From: a virus | IMG/VR virus record: IMGVR_UViG_3300035659_000019 | Location: 1-53,402 of that record | Length of the DNA: 53,402 nt | Strand: one strand, 5' to 3' | Shown here: piece after piece, positions 30,532 to 38,792 of the stretch | How positions within the stretch are numbered: position 1 is the stretch's first letter | How the letters are laid out: each line of letters begins with the position of its first letter | The notes under the pieces: model-generated | Told to the model about the DNA's origin: nothing | What the model saw: the letters and a program-made list of their open reading frames with translations, nothing else | The model's database searches: none | Translations under genes and position numbers: made by a program

Positions 30532-30782
30532 GCGTCGTAGAGCAAATTTGGCTATGTGATGCTTGGATCGATCGCCTTAGCGTCCTACGTGACGCCGCGA
30601 CACAGACTGTGAAGAACAACCCTGATCTCGATCCCACAATCCGTACTAGAGTTCTGGAATGCAGGCTCGAGGTCGAATCCGTACTCGCCTCCTTTATTCA
30701 GGAGCGCGATAAACTAAGAAAGCTGGTAGAAGATGAAATACGCCGCGATAACTCCGACGCCATACCTCCCACTCCTCAATAG
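30528..30782 (+). CDS. Small coiled-coil protein
   Basis: 84 residues, helical with Arg/Glu heptad-like spacing (RVLECRLEVESVLASFIQERDKLRKLVEDE). ATG overlaps folE (ATGA), and the end overlaps dpdA by 50 nt. Between folE and dpdA, so maybe part of the modification machinery. Unrecognised. Confidence 0.55.
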   Translation: MSVVEQIWLCDAWIDRLSVLRDAATQTVKNNPDLDPTIRTRVLECRLEVESVLASFIQERDKLRKLVEDEIRRDNSDAIPPTPQ

Positions 30783-31473
30783 GATGTCGTACCATCTGCT
30801 CCTAGGCCAGAAGCTCGTTACTGACCTAAAGTACTTAGAGTGGGCAGAGATGCGGCACTACCAAGGAGATTTCCTTATCGTCGATAACGGAGCCGCTGAG
30901 CCCGAGCAGGAGCGTGTGCCTTTCGAAAATATCCTCAAGGTTGCGTTGAACATTTACGCAGACGAGATCGTCGTACCAGACGTCATACGTAACTCTGAGT
31001 TGACACTCGAAATGGCTCGACACTGGGGTCCAACGATTCCGCTCAACAAGCGTCTAATCATTCCTCAGGGACGTGACCTGGAAGAGTGGAAGTCGTGCTT
31101 CCTTGAGCTGAAGCATCTACTTAGCTTCGTAGCCGTGGGCATACCAAAGCATGCCGAGACCTTCAAAGGAGGTCGAGCTGCTATCCTCATGTGGCTTCAC
31201 GAAGCGGACTTCTGCCGCCGATCTAATATTCATCTCTTCGGCTGTCATACAGATCCCCTGGAAGAGATCCGCCAGGCGATAAGGATCTGTCCTGAGATCC
31301 GAGGGATCGACACTGGAGCGGCGGTTGCCTACGCTCAAGTAATGCAACCGCTCACGTGCGGCAAGCACTTTGGAGTCGAGTGGGATAAACAAGCAGATCC
31401 TCGAAGCATATCGTACAACATGTGCTCGATAGCGAACTGCATAGAGGAGGAACTGAATGCATATAACCATTGA
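30733..31473 (+). CDS. dpdA: DpdA, DNA 7-deazaguanine transglycosylase (TGT-like)
   Basis: Exchanges guanine in DNA for a 7-deazaguanine base. 246 residues, the short phage form. TGT-type landmarks: VDNGA (50-54) and VVPDV (80-84) with the Asp residues expected at the active site, PQG (111-113), VGIP (135-138) and GIDTG (191-195). The start MKYAAITPTPYLPLL is typical. In tRNA-guanine transglycosylases further zinc ligands lie at the C-terminus; here Cys/His are sparse. Together with queC, queD, queE and folE this forms a full DNA-modification set. Confidence 0.88.
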   Translation: MKYAAITPTPYLPLLNRMSYHLLLGQKLVTDLKYLEWAEMRHYQGDFLIVDNGAAEPEQERVPFENILKVALNIYADEIVVPDVIRNSELTLEMARHWGPTIPLNKRLIIPQGRDLEEWKSCFLELKHLLSFVAVGIPKHAETFKGGRAAILMWLHEADFCRRSNIHLFGCHTDPLEEIRQAIRICPEIRGIDTGAAVAYAQVMQPLTCGKHFGVEWDKQADPRSISYNMCSIANCIEEELNAYNH

Positions 31474-31870
31474 GTACATCGCTGGGCTGTTCGATGGCGA
31501 AGGTTGTATAACTTGCAACCACACGCAAAGCGCCCCCATAATACACTTGCAAGTCTCTAATTGCAATCGTCCGATCTTAGAGGAGCTTAAGGCATTCTTT
31601 GGTCATGGTACTATCCAGACCAATGGCGGCGGAGGTGATCGACCCGTATACTGTTGGCACACGAGCGGCGCCTCTAAGGTTACGGAGGTCTTAACGAAGC
31701 TTCTTCCATACCTTCGGATCAAGCAGAAGCAGGCATCGATTGCGCTGAAACTATGCGAACGTATCATAAATCGGGTCGGGCGAGCTTGGCCTGCATTAAC
31801 CTACGAAGAGTACTCCCTCAGAGAAGGTCTTGCAGAAGAGATTACTCGTCTCAACAAAGGAGGTACGTAA
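31457..31870 (+). CDS. LAGLIDADG homing endonuclease 2
   Basis: 137 residues with YIAGLFDGEGCI (about 7-18). Clear paralogue of 21565-21990 by shared motifs (LLPYLR.K.KQA; EEYS.REGLA.EIT) and by 29 identical bases at 31472-31500. Starts 17 nt inside dpdA and ends in NKGGT, encoding AAAGGAGG for the gene at 31870. Its first 8 bases (ATGCATAT) equal those of that gene. Confidence 0.88.
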   Translation: MHITIEYIAGLFDGEGCITCNHTQSAPIIHLQVSNCNRPILEELKAFFGHGTIQTNGGGGDRPVYCWHTSGASKVTEVLTKLLPYLRIKQKQASIALKLCERIINRVGRAWPALTYEEYSLREGLAEEITRLNKGGT

Positions 31871-32127
31871 TGCATATCACAGTCAAGGATCAGACTACCG
31901 GCTCAGATGCTACGATGTGCGTAGAACGTAGTACGGGCACTTGCGTTATCCTTGGGGGAGATATCGACATGTTTGACAAGCTCGTAAACATGGCGAACTC
32001 TCTCAAGGCGGACTCTGTAACTATACTCGCTGCTACGCCAGCCGTAGCGGCGCTCGAGGCTCTCGGCTGGAAGGCATCTGAAACAGTAGTCGCTATGACT
32101 AAGCTTACAAGGAGGGCTAGACAATGA
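31870..32127 (+). CDS. Unknown protein
   Basis: 85 residues. The last third (AATPAVAALEALGWKASETVVAMTK) recalls the final strand and helix of GNAT acetyltransferases, but the catalytic core is absent. ATG overlaps the endonuclease stop (TAATG). The end overlaps the polymerase start by 4 nt. Confidence 0.6.
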   Translation: MHITVKDQTTGSDATMCVERSTGTCVILGGDIDMFDKLVNMANSLKADSVTILAATPAVAALEALGWKASETVVAMTKLTRRARQ

Positions 32128-34472
32128 ACAAAGCTCCTTACGCACACTGCGACGAATGTACTCTCAAGGACCAGCCCTACGTCCCGTGGTTTGGTCCTCT
32201 CGAGCCTGAGCTCATCTTCGTAGGAGAAGCTCCCGGCGCCGAAGAGGTTCGTGAAGGCAAGCCGTTCGTAGGACCCAGCGGACGCCTACTCGACGCTACC
32301 CTTATAAACATAGGACACGATCCTGGAGAGACCTATCGTACGAACTGCGTTATGTGCCGTCCACCACAGAACAGGACTCCTACGGACGAGGAGCTCCTAT
32401 GTTGCTACGAACGCCTGCTATACGAACTCGCCTCCGTCCATCAGAACAAAGTAGTAGCGCTCGGCAAGGCTGCAGGTGACATGCTGCATGCAAATGAAGG
32501 ACGAGGCGCGTGGAACGTTGGTGCTGCTGGTCTAATAGTCCTTAAAACGTGGCATCCTGCTTACGTGCTTCGTAAGCCTTCGGAGTACAATGCTCTCGAA
32601 CATGATTTACGGAAGGCTTACGGTGGGATGTACCAGGAACCCGCTTTCCTGAACGCCATTAAGGTGCACATCCCCGATACCTACGAAACGTTAGAGCGTG
32701 AGCTGAGCTACTGCCCTCCACACGCAGAGGTATCGTTTGACATAGAGTCGGACCAGGTACAATGGTATGATATGCCTGGCAAAAAGGCTGATGCCGTCCT
32801 AATGCTAGGGATCAGCTGGAATGACGAGTACGGAGTAATCATCAACGATGAAATGCTCTACGACACTGAAGGAGTGATTCCGCTCCTCCAAGAGTTCTTC
32901 AACCGCTCGGATTTCTTTCTCTCAGGGCATAACTCAAAGTTCGACGAAGTCTTCCTACAGCATACCTTCGGTCTCAAGATCCGCTCAAGTATAGATACTA
33001 TGACAGCACACTATGTATTGAACGAGAACGAACGGCACGGTCTTAAAGCTATTGCGTGGGAAGAGTTCAGCCTTCCGGACTACGAGGAGGAGCTCCTAAA
33101 CAAGTACCTCAAGAGTCGGAACGACTACTACTCCAAGATCCCCTTCAATGAGTTCGCTGTATATTGTGCAACGGACCTGCGAGTTACTCGAACTCTCTCA
33201 AGAGTTCTTAAGAAGCGGATGGAAGAGCAAGGCCTATGGGAGCGTCCCTACAAGCTCGTCCTCCTACCTGCACACGACCTCTTGGTCGACATGGAGTTAG
33301 CTGGCGTTAAGGTCGACATTCCGTATCTCGTTGCTGCTCGAGTAAAGATGGAACTCGAGCAAGAGCGAGTTGCTAAGGTGTGCGCAGACATGATGGGGCT
33401 CGATGATTTGAACCTTAGTAGCTGGATGCAGGTCGGACATGTGTTGTGGGACGTATTGAAGCTCCCGCAGTCTCGTAACCCACGATTGAAGCCTCGCTCG
33501 ACCAATGAAGAGGCCGTAATGCATTTGAAAGGGAAGCATCCATTCGTGGATCAACTACTCTACTACAGACACGTTGCGAAGCTCAAGGCGTCGTACATCG
33601 ACAACATGTTGGAGTTTGCAGATGTACAGGGGCGTGTGCATCCCTCGTGGCGCGAGGAAGGAACGGAGATCGGACGACTATCGGCGAGAGATCCTGCAGT
33701 TCAAACGATTCCACGACCGGGCGATAAGAAAGCAGCGGACTACTCGGTCTATACTGACGGTGCTATGATACGCGGAGCCGTAATCGCAAATGAGGGTTGC
33801 AAGCTTGTTATCTGCGACTACTCTCAGGCGGAGCTTCGTGTTATAGCTGTACTAAGCAACGAACAGTTCCTTTTGGACGTCTATGCGAATGATAGGGATC
33901 TACATACTGAGGTTGCTACTGCAATGCACGGACCAGATTTTACGAAGGAGCAACGGGTTCAATGTAAGATGTTCAACTTCTCCTACATCTACGGTGGTTC
34001 GGAGTACTCGTTTGCTTTAGACGCAGGCTTGCCTATACCCATCGCAACAGCCTTCGTACGTAAGTATAACAGTCTTATGCCTAACCTCCTAGCATACCGT
34101 AAGTCACAGTACGAACTGCTTGTCGCACAAGGCTACGTTGAGACGATCTTTGGGCGCCGGAGGCGCTTCCCGTTGATCACCCAGGAGAACCGTGACGAAG
34201 CGCGCAAGGCAGCTGTACATCAACCGGTTGCAGGCACTGCGAGTGACCTGACGTTGCTCAGTGCTGTTGAGGCCTGGAAGAGATACGGCTATACAATCGT
34301 TTTGTTGGTCCACGACAGCATAGTTGCGGAAGTGCCTAACGATAAGGCGGACGAAGCAGCGGTACGTATCTCTGGTATTATGTGCGAGATGGGGGAGAAG
34401 TATTTACCACAGGTGAAATGGAAAGCCGACTCGGAGGTTCGCTCTCGATGGGTGGATCCTCCTACGTTCTAA
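32124..34472 (+). CDS. Family 4 uracil-DNA glycosylase fused to DNA polymerase I
   Basis: 782 residues in three parts. (1) UDG family 4, about 1-165: cysteines C9, C12, C78, C94 for an iron-sulfur cluster, GEAPGAEE (34-41), PFVGPSGRLLD and WHPAYVLRKP (141-150). (2) 3'-5' exonuclease: DIES (204-207), HNSKFDE, YCATDLRVTRTL. (3) Polymerase: motif A DYSQAELR (563-570), motif B with R609, K613, F617 and Y621, and motif C VHDS (727-730). No 5' nuclease. Main replicative polymerase of the phage; the fusion would excise uracil in the copied strand. Confidence 0.93.
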   Translation: MNKAPYAHCDECTLKDQPYVPWFGPLEPELIFVGEAPGAEEVREGKPFVGPSGRLLDATLINIGHDPGETYRTNCVMCRPPQNRTPTDEELLCCYERLLYELASVHQNKVVALGKAAGDMLHANEGRGAWNVGAAGLIVLKTWHPAYVLRKPSEYNALEHDLRKAYGGMYQEPAFLNAIKVHIPDTYETLERELSYCPPHAEVSFDIESDQVQWYDMPGKKADAVLMLGISWNDEYGVIINDEMLYDTEGVIPLLQEFFNRSDFFLSGHNSKFDEVFLQHTFGLKIRSSIDTMTAHYVLNENERHGLKAIAWEEFSLPDYEEELLNKYLKSRNDYYSKIPFNEFAVYCATDLRVTRTLSRVLKKRMEEQGLWERPYKLVLLPAHDLLVDMELAGVKVDIPYLVAARVKMELEQERVAKVCADMMGLDDLNLSSWMQVGHVLWDVLKLPQSRNPRLKPRSTNEEAVMHLKGKHPFVDQLLYYRHVAKLKASYIDNMLEFADVQGRVHPSWREEGTEIGRLSARDPAVQTIPRPGDKKAADYSVYTDGAMIRGAVIANEGCKLVICDYSQAELRVIAVLSNEQFLLDVYANDRDLHTEVATAMHGPDFTKEQRVQCKMFNFSYIYGGSEYSFALDAGLPIPIATAFVRKYNSLMPNLLAYRKSQYELLVAQGYVETIFGRRRRFPLITQENRDEARKAAVHQPVAGTASDLTLLSAVEAWKRYGYTIVLLVHDSIVAEVPNDKADEAAVRISGIMCEMGEKYLPQVKWKADSEVRSRWVDPPTF

Positions 34473-34475
34473 ACT

Positions 34476-34507
34476 AAAAGACCCCAGTCAAACGGCTGGG
34501 GTCTTTT
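34476..34507. terminator. Bidirectional Rho-independent terminator
   Basis: AAAAGACCCCAG (34476-34487) and CTGGGGTCTTTT (34496-34507) pair perfectly over 12 bp with an 8-nt loop and T-runs on both strands. It lies between the convergent polymerase and holin genes and ends both transcription units. Confidence 0.92.
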
Positions 34508-34523
34508 CTTCTATTCAGTTGTC

Positions 34524-34865
34524 TTAGCGTGGCGGACCGATCATCTCTGGTTTTGGTTTCGCAGCGAATATGTAGTTGGTTGACTTGTATACTCCTGCGC
34601 TAGTCATAAGAGCGATTACGAAGTCCACAAGCGGGTACCAAATCCATTCTCTCCAGGTAGGTCCAATATAGACCTGCAAGAAGCCGAGCAGGCTTAGCAA
34701 CACCACCACGACTTCTACAATGAATAAGATTAGTACGATCCGCAGTTGCTTCTGGTCGGAAGGCAGTTTATCGTACCAGTCCTTTACTCCTGGAAGTACA
34801 AAGAAAAGAATGGCGATTACTGCCGCGAGGACAGGCAGTAGGTCGAACGTCAACTTAATTGTCAC
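34524..34865 (-). CDS. Holin-like protein, three membrane spans
   Basis: 113 residues from GTG 34865, which follows AGGAGGTGCACC and overlaps the previous stop (GTGA). Three hydrophobic segments: FDLLPVLAAVIAILFFVLP, VLILFIVEVVVVLLSLLGFL and PLVDFVIALMTSAGVYK, with a Lys/Pro-rich tail. Last late gene, directly after an XhlA-like protein, as in many Gram-positive phages. Would make the membrane lesion that lets the lysozyme out. Confidence 0.7.
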   Translation of the reverse strand: MTIKLTFDLLPVLAAVIAILFFVLPGVKDWYDKLPSDQKQLRIVLILFIVEVVVVLLSLLGFLQVYIGPTWREWIWYPLVDFVIALMTSAGVYKSTNYIFAAKPKPEMIGPPR

Positions 34866-35218
34866 GGTGCACCTCCTAAATGTGCGAATATTTTCGGGAA
34901 GACCTCTATAATGAGGAACACTAGAACGGCTGTAATGAGCGGCCCGAAAAGCCTGTCGACGATCCACTTCCATGTTACGTTCTTACCGTCAACATCTTCT
35001 TTTATAGTGGACGGGTTCGATCCCTTACGAGCGTTACGTGCACCCTCTAGTTTTGCGATACGTGTCGCATGATCGAGTAGAACCTTGTTGACACCTTCGA
35101 GTCCGACTTCGACAGCAAGCTTTAATGCAGCAGTAGCAGTTGTAAGTGCTGTCAACGTAGTATCTACACGTCCCATCCAATATGCGAGGTCTCCATCTCT
35201 CTTCGGCTCTGGTTGCAT
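34862..35218 (-). CDS. XhlA-like protein with C-terminal membrane anchor
   Basis: 118 residues. Soluble helical N-terminal part, then one membrane span close to the end (LFGPLITAVLVFLIIEVF). The heptad-like helix and C-terminal anchor match the general plan of XhlA/hemolysin-type lysis partners. Coupled to the holin gene. Confidence 0.6.
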   Translation of the reverse strand: MQPEPKRDGDLAYWMGRVDTTLTALTTATAALKLAVEVGLEGVNKVLLDHATRIAKLEGARNARKGSNPSTIKEDVDGKNVTWKWIVDRLFGPLITAVLVFLIIEVFPKIFAHLGGAP

Positions 35219-35230
35219 AGGAAGTCTCCT

Positions 35231-35575
35231 TTACAACTTAGCAGTGTGAATAGCAGAGCAGGTACCATTGGTTGCAACAGAGAAGTCAACATACACGGTG
35301 CCGTCCACCTGGTTGAAGATCTCCGAGGGGAACGGTCCGATCAGCAAGGATGCAGTTGCTCCCATTACTACTACGACATCTGTGATAGTGAGCCCTTTTA
35401 CCTTTGCAGGTACTCTGAAGGTAACCGTGATTACGGTACCAGCGGTTCTCATATAGAATATGGTCTCGTTCCCTATATTCGAGAACGACATCCCGTTTGC
35501 GGCGTCGACTGAGACCTCCCCCATTGTGACTCCAGCGAGAACGACCTCTCTTACTGTTAGCGCTGTTCGTGGCAT
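35231..35575 (-). CDS. Small beta-rich virion protein (paralogue of 35928)
   Basis: 114 residues, beta-rich. Shares the plan of the protein at 35928-36269: an N-terminal LTVREVVLA/LAVQDIVIA strand, T(V/L)TF(R/A)(V/T)PAK in the middle, and IGPF...FNQ.DGTV.V near the end. Good ribosome site (AGGAGATAAGAT). Possibly a decoration or tail-tip protein. Confidence 0.65.
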   Translation of the reverse strand: MPRTALTVREVVLAGVTMGEVSVDAANGMSFSNIGNETIFYMRTAGTVITVTFRVPAKVKGLTITDVVVVMGATASLLIGPFPSEIFNQVDGTVYVDFSVATNGTCSAIHTAKL

Positions 35576-35578
35576 ATC

Positions 35579-35710
35579 TTATCTCCTTTTCTTCCTTACC
35601 CTTGTGGGTAGGTTCTTGAACTTAGTCGTAGTGTGATGAGCCCAGCGTCGCGCGATGCGCGGCTTGTTCTTGAAGAGCCATCTCCACTGTGCCTTACTTC
35701 TAATTGGCAT
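35579..35710 (-). CDS. Tiny basic protein
   Basis: 43 residues, strongly basic, with RSKAQWRWLFKNKPRIARRW and an Arg/Lys-rich end. I recall this SKAQWRW type of small protein from other phages, but its role is not known to me. AAGAGGTGAGC precedes the ATG. Confidence 0.7.
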   Translation of the reverse strand: MPIRSKAQWRWLFKNKPRIARRWAHHTTTKFKNLPTRVRKKRR

Positions 35711-35725
35711 GCTCACCTCTTTCTG

Positions 35726-35911
35726 CTAGAGCGGCTTCCAGTGCCGCTTAGCCATGCGGGCGAAGTTCGCTCGGCGACGCGTCTTTGTAGAGTATCTCGT
35801 AGGATGCGCTAGAACGTGCCGAGCGTGTGTCTGGACACTACGATGCGCTCCCTTCGCCTGTTTGGTGAACGCGCCCTTCTTAAGCTTGCCGAAGGGCTTT
35901 TTCTTTCTCAT
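35726..35911 (-). CDS. Small, highly basic protein with an extended ribosome site
   Basis: 61 residues, about 20 of them Lys or Arg, plus several His; no acidic residues. Upstream, AAGGAGGTGATC (35925-35914) is complementary to 12 bases at the 3' end of 16S rRNA, the strongest site in the window, which suggests high expression. May bind DNA or RNA. Tandem with the basic protein at 35579. Confidence 0.7.
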   Translation of the reverse strand: MRKKKPFGKLKKGAFTKQAKGAHRSVQTHARHVLAHPTRYSTKTRRRANFARMAKRHWKPL

Positions 35912-35927
35912 CGGATCACCTCCTTCC

Positions 35928-36269
35928 TTACGATCTCTTCATCTTAAAGGCACCTACGGTGATCGTAGTAATAGCACTGTACGTAACTTGTACTGTGCCG
36001 TCACCCTGATTAAAGACCGCCGGATCGAAAGGACCGATCATCTTATCGATGCCGGCTCCACAGACTACGGCCCACTCTACTACGTCAACGCCGGCTAGTT
36101 TTGCTGGCGTAGCGAAGGTCAAGGTAGTTGGTACCCCACTACCATTCTTTACATGAAAGAAGGTAGCGCCATCATTGATAAACCACTGACCGTCTGTGTT
36201 CGCGGCTACGTAGGAGGGCTGTATGCTTGCAATTACGATATCCTGTACAGCGAGCGCTATCATTGCCAT
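35928..36269 (-). CDS. Small beta-rich virion protein (paralogue of 35231)
   Basis: 113 residues of the same family as 35231-35575 (TFATPAKLAGVDVVEW; MIGPFDPAVFNQGDGTVQV). The two copies flank the pair of basic proteins, so the block may have arisen by duplication and insertion. Location after the fibres suggests a surface-exposed virion role. Confidence 0.65.
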   Translation of the reverse strand: MAMIALAVQDIVIASIQPSYVAANTDGQWFINDGATFFHVKNGSGVPTTLTFATPAKLAGVDVVEWAVVCGAGIDKMIGPFDPAVFNQGDGTVQVTYSAITTITVGAFKMKRS

Positions 36270-36271
36270 AT

Positions 36272-36637
36272 CTAAGTCTCCTTTATCATCCAGAACAGAG
36301 CTGAGAGCTCCGCTGGTGTTATTTCTATATTGCCGAACTCCTCAATAGAAACGAGGTGTGGCTCAAAGTCGGGTAGTCCCATCTCAAGTAAGTTGGTATG
36401 CTCAGTCTCTGCCTCCTTTTCCTGCTCTGGTAACGACCAGTGGACCTCGTCTGAGTCTGTGCTCGTTACCGCATTTGTATTTACCAGAATAGCCTTCCTG
36501 GCAACGTTGTAGACTTCGTATTCAACGTTTGCCTTTCGAATGTTCTTGGCAATAGCATAGGCGAGCCTTGCGCCCATAGGGCGCGCTGCCAAGTCTTGTA
36601 GTACTTTCTGTGACTCAAGTAGCTCCCGAAGTTTCAT
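36272..36637 (-). CDS. DUF1617-like phage protein
   Basis: 121 residues from ATG 36637 behind AGGAGGATGT; it overlaps the fibre gene's end by 23 nt. KLRELLESQKVLQDLAARPM, a helical middle with Lys/Glu, and ITPAELSALFWMI at the end follow the layout of DUF1617 proteins, which sit after tail fibres in Gram-positive phages. Function unknown. Confidence 0.6.
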   Translation of the reverse strand: MKLRELLESQKVLQDLAARPMGARLAYAIAKNIRKANVEYEVYNVARKAILVNTNAVTSTDSDEVHWSLPEQEKEAETEHTNLLEMGLPDFEPHLVSIEEFGNIEITPAELSALFWMIKET

Positions 36638-38792
36638 ACATCCTCCTAGCCAATTGTCTAATGGCGCCAATAATTAGCATGCTCATGCGTGACCAGTTAA
36701 CGAAGTGGTGCCCGTCTTCGTTAAATGTAACCACACGTAGTCGTGACAACAAGTCACGGTTCGTTTCTAGCGTCTCGAGGAACTCTTTCCTCAGTGGATC
36801 CCTCTCGAGTAGCGTACAGGCAGCATCGAGTAGCACGATATCATCCTCGTTGTCGAAGTTCGTCCAAGCAGTTCCGACGTCCTGATGGGAGTCTCCGTCT
36901 GCGTCCAAGATGAACCGGTTCGTAGTGTAGTTACGTACTACCAACAGGTTGGCATTGGCTCCCATTGCAGCAATACCCGTACCAGACTTCTTGCTCGCTA
37001 CGATAAGTACGCCACCATCAGCACTAGCTGTTTTTGCTGAGTCGTCCGTAGTGTATATGCCGTGTAACTGCGCGCCTATGTAAGTCTCCGTGAAGCCAGT
37101 GAGCACAACACCTCCGTAGTCAGGTTGTACCTTTTTGAAATCGCCGTACGTGCTAGTTTCAGTAAGGTCCGTAACGCCATGGGCAATGTCGCTACTTTTG
37201 AAGGCGAGTATCTCATCGTCAGCCCCCGCTTGACTGAGCGTTAATCCTCTAGTTGCCTTTGTGTTCAACGTTGTGCAGCCACTCCCCATGTTGATGTTAC
37301 CACCTGGGTGGAACGCCATTACCCATTCGTTCAAGTTCCAGCCGTACACGCCCATCTTCACAAGGGCCTTTGTAGTGCTCGACTCATTTATCAATCCCCA
37401 GGCCTTCGTGTCATCAGTTGCTCCGAGGACCACACCAGCTCGAGCATCCGCGGTCGTTGCAGCAATATGGCCGCCGTCGTTTACGAAGACCCAACCTCTT
37501 AGGTTGGTCCTTCCTGCGACGTACACATCGCCGTTAGAGAGACCTACAGGCTTCGTATACTCACCTCCTACAATGAAGGCTCCTAGAGTAACGAACGTAC
37601 CGGTGTTTACGTCACTATTGCTATCGGCACTAACGAGGAACTGTGCTTGAGTAACGTCGCTTGCTACTGTTATATAGGTAGCTGCATGATAGGTCGACGG
37701 CGCGACCGCCTGAAGACCTACAATCGATGCTTTGCTGGCGATGGGGTATGCGATGAGCTCTACTCCGTTATACGATGGAGAAGGGTTCTGATACCCGTAT
37801 AGGCCTGCATAGTCAACTGCGGCGCCGTTCGTAAAGCGATAGGAGACGACGGGATCAATTGCAGTACCTTCAGTAAGTGTAATCCCGCCCGCTTGGATCC
37901 GCAATGAACCGGCTCCCGCACTAATGAGGAAGCCGTTAGTAGGATCGTAGCGCATATAGTTGCCAGCCGCGTAGTCGCCGAGTCCAATACCATACAGTTC
38001 GGTAGCAATGCCGTACGTTCCGTCTAGGTCTCCAATACGAGCAACGTAAGTAGTTAGGTTATATGCAGCTCCCTGTTTTAGGATAGAAATACGGGGTGTG
38101 TCGTATGAGTTTAGTTCGATACGACCATCACCCGTTGTTCCCAAAACGAGATAGACACTACCTGCGGGCCAGAAGTTCGCTCCCGAACCATCGAGGTTAC
38201 GTGTCACGGCGTACTCGTAACTACCGTAGGAGGCGCCAACTAGCATGTACTCTACTTTGCCGACCGACCGAAATAGGACCCAATCTCCAGACGACATCGA
38301 CTGACCAAAGAAGACTGAGGAGTCTCCTACTTGGACATCGACGGTAACTGCTCCTTCGTTATGCCCTACTATGAGCCAGCCGCCCAAGAGCGTAATAGTC
38401 TCTTTAGCGAAGACGAGTGCATCTATCTCCGACAAGTAACCCTTACGCCACAACTTGTCTGATGATCCCAGATCGTACTGATCGGTATTAGTAGGTATTA
38501 GACTTGAGCCTACGCTTCCACTAACCGTTAGTATTTGTCCGGCAGGTATTGTAACGCCTAGGCTAAAGGTCTGAAGAGCGTTCCATACGTGACTAACGGA
38601 GATCGTATCGATAGTCGCCTTACGTACGAACTGCGGCCCCTGGTCGTCTGCAATCGCTCCAGCGTGGTGCACACCACTCATGTCGTGCGGTGAGGGTGCG
38701 TAATTACCTGTAAGTGATACTCCTGCATCACTAAGCCAACCAAGTACGTAAGGCTTTATCTTCGGGGCTAAATCGGCGACGTCTAGTTTCAT
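36615..38792 (-). CDS. Tail fibre / receptor-binding protein
   Basis: 725 residues. The N-terminus has a HHAGAIADDQGPQFVRK motif typical of phage fibres, then a long beta-rich stretch with repeated Gly/Thr/Asp strands. A segment with LGSSDKLWRKGYLSEIDAL resembles the phage fibre tip module. Overlaps the upstream tail gene by 4 nt. Likely contacts the host surface. Confidence 0.8.
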   Translation of the reverse strand: MKLDVADLAPKIKPYVLGWLSDAGVSLTGNYAPSPHDMSGVHHAGAIADDQGPQFVRKATIDTISVSHVWNALQTFSLGVTIPAGQILTVSGSVGSSLIPTNTDQYDLGSSDKLWRKGYLSEIDALVFAKETITLLGGWLIVGHNEGAVTVDVQVGDSSVFFGQSMSSGDWVLFRSVGKVEYMLVGASYGSYEYAVTRNLDGSGANFWPAGSVYLVLGTTGDGRIELNSYDTPRISILKQGAAYNLTTYVARIGDLDGTYGIATELYGIGLGDYAAGNYMRYDPTNGFLISAGAGSLRIQAGGITLTEGTAIDPVVSYRFTNGAAVDYAGLYGYQNPSPSYNGVELIAYPIASKASIVGLQAVAPSTYHAATYITVASDVTQAQFLVSADSNSDVNTGTFVTLGAFIVGGEYTKPVGLSNGDVYVAGRTNLRGWVFVNDGGHIAATTADARAGVVLGATDDTKAWGLINESSTTKALVKMGVYGWNLNEWVMAFHPGGNINMGSGCTTLNTKATRGLTLSQAGADDEILAFKSSDIAHGVTDLTETSTYGDFKKVQPDYGGVVLTGFTETYIGAQLHGIYTTDDSAKTASADGGVLIVASKKSGTGIAAMGANANLLVVRNYTTNRFILDADGDSHQDVGTAWTNFDNEDDIVLLDAACTLLERDPLRKEFLETLETNRDLLSRLRVVTFNEDGHHFVNWSRMSMLIIGAIRQLARRMYETSGAT

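Noticed and set aside
25745-31473. preQ1/preQ0 riboswitch upstream of the deazaguanine genes
   Set aside because: Genes are back to back or overlapping with no leader space for an aptamer; none seen upstream of 23340 either.
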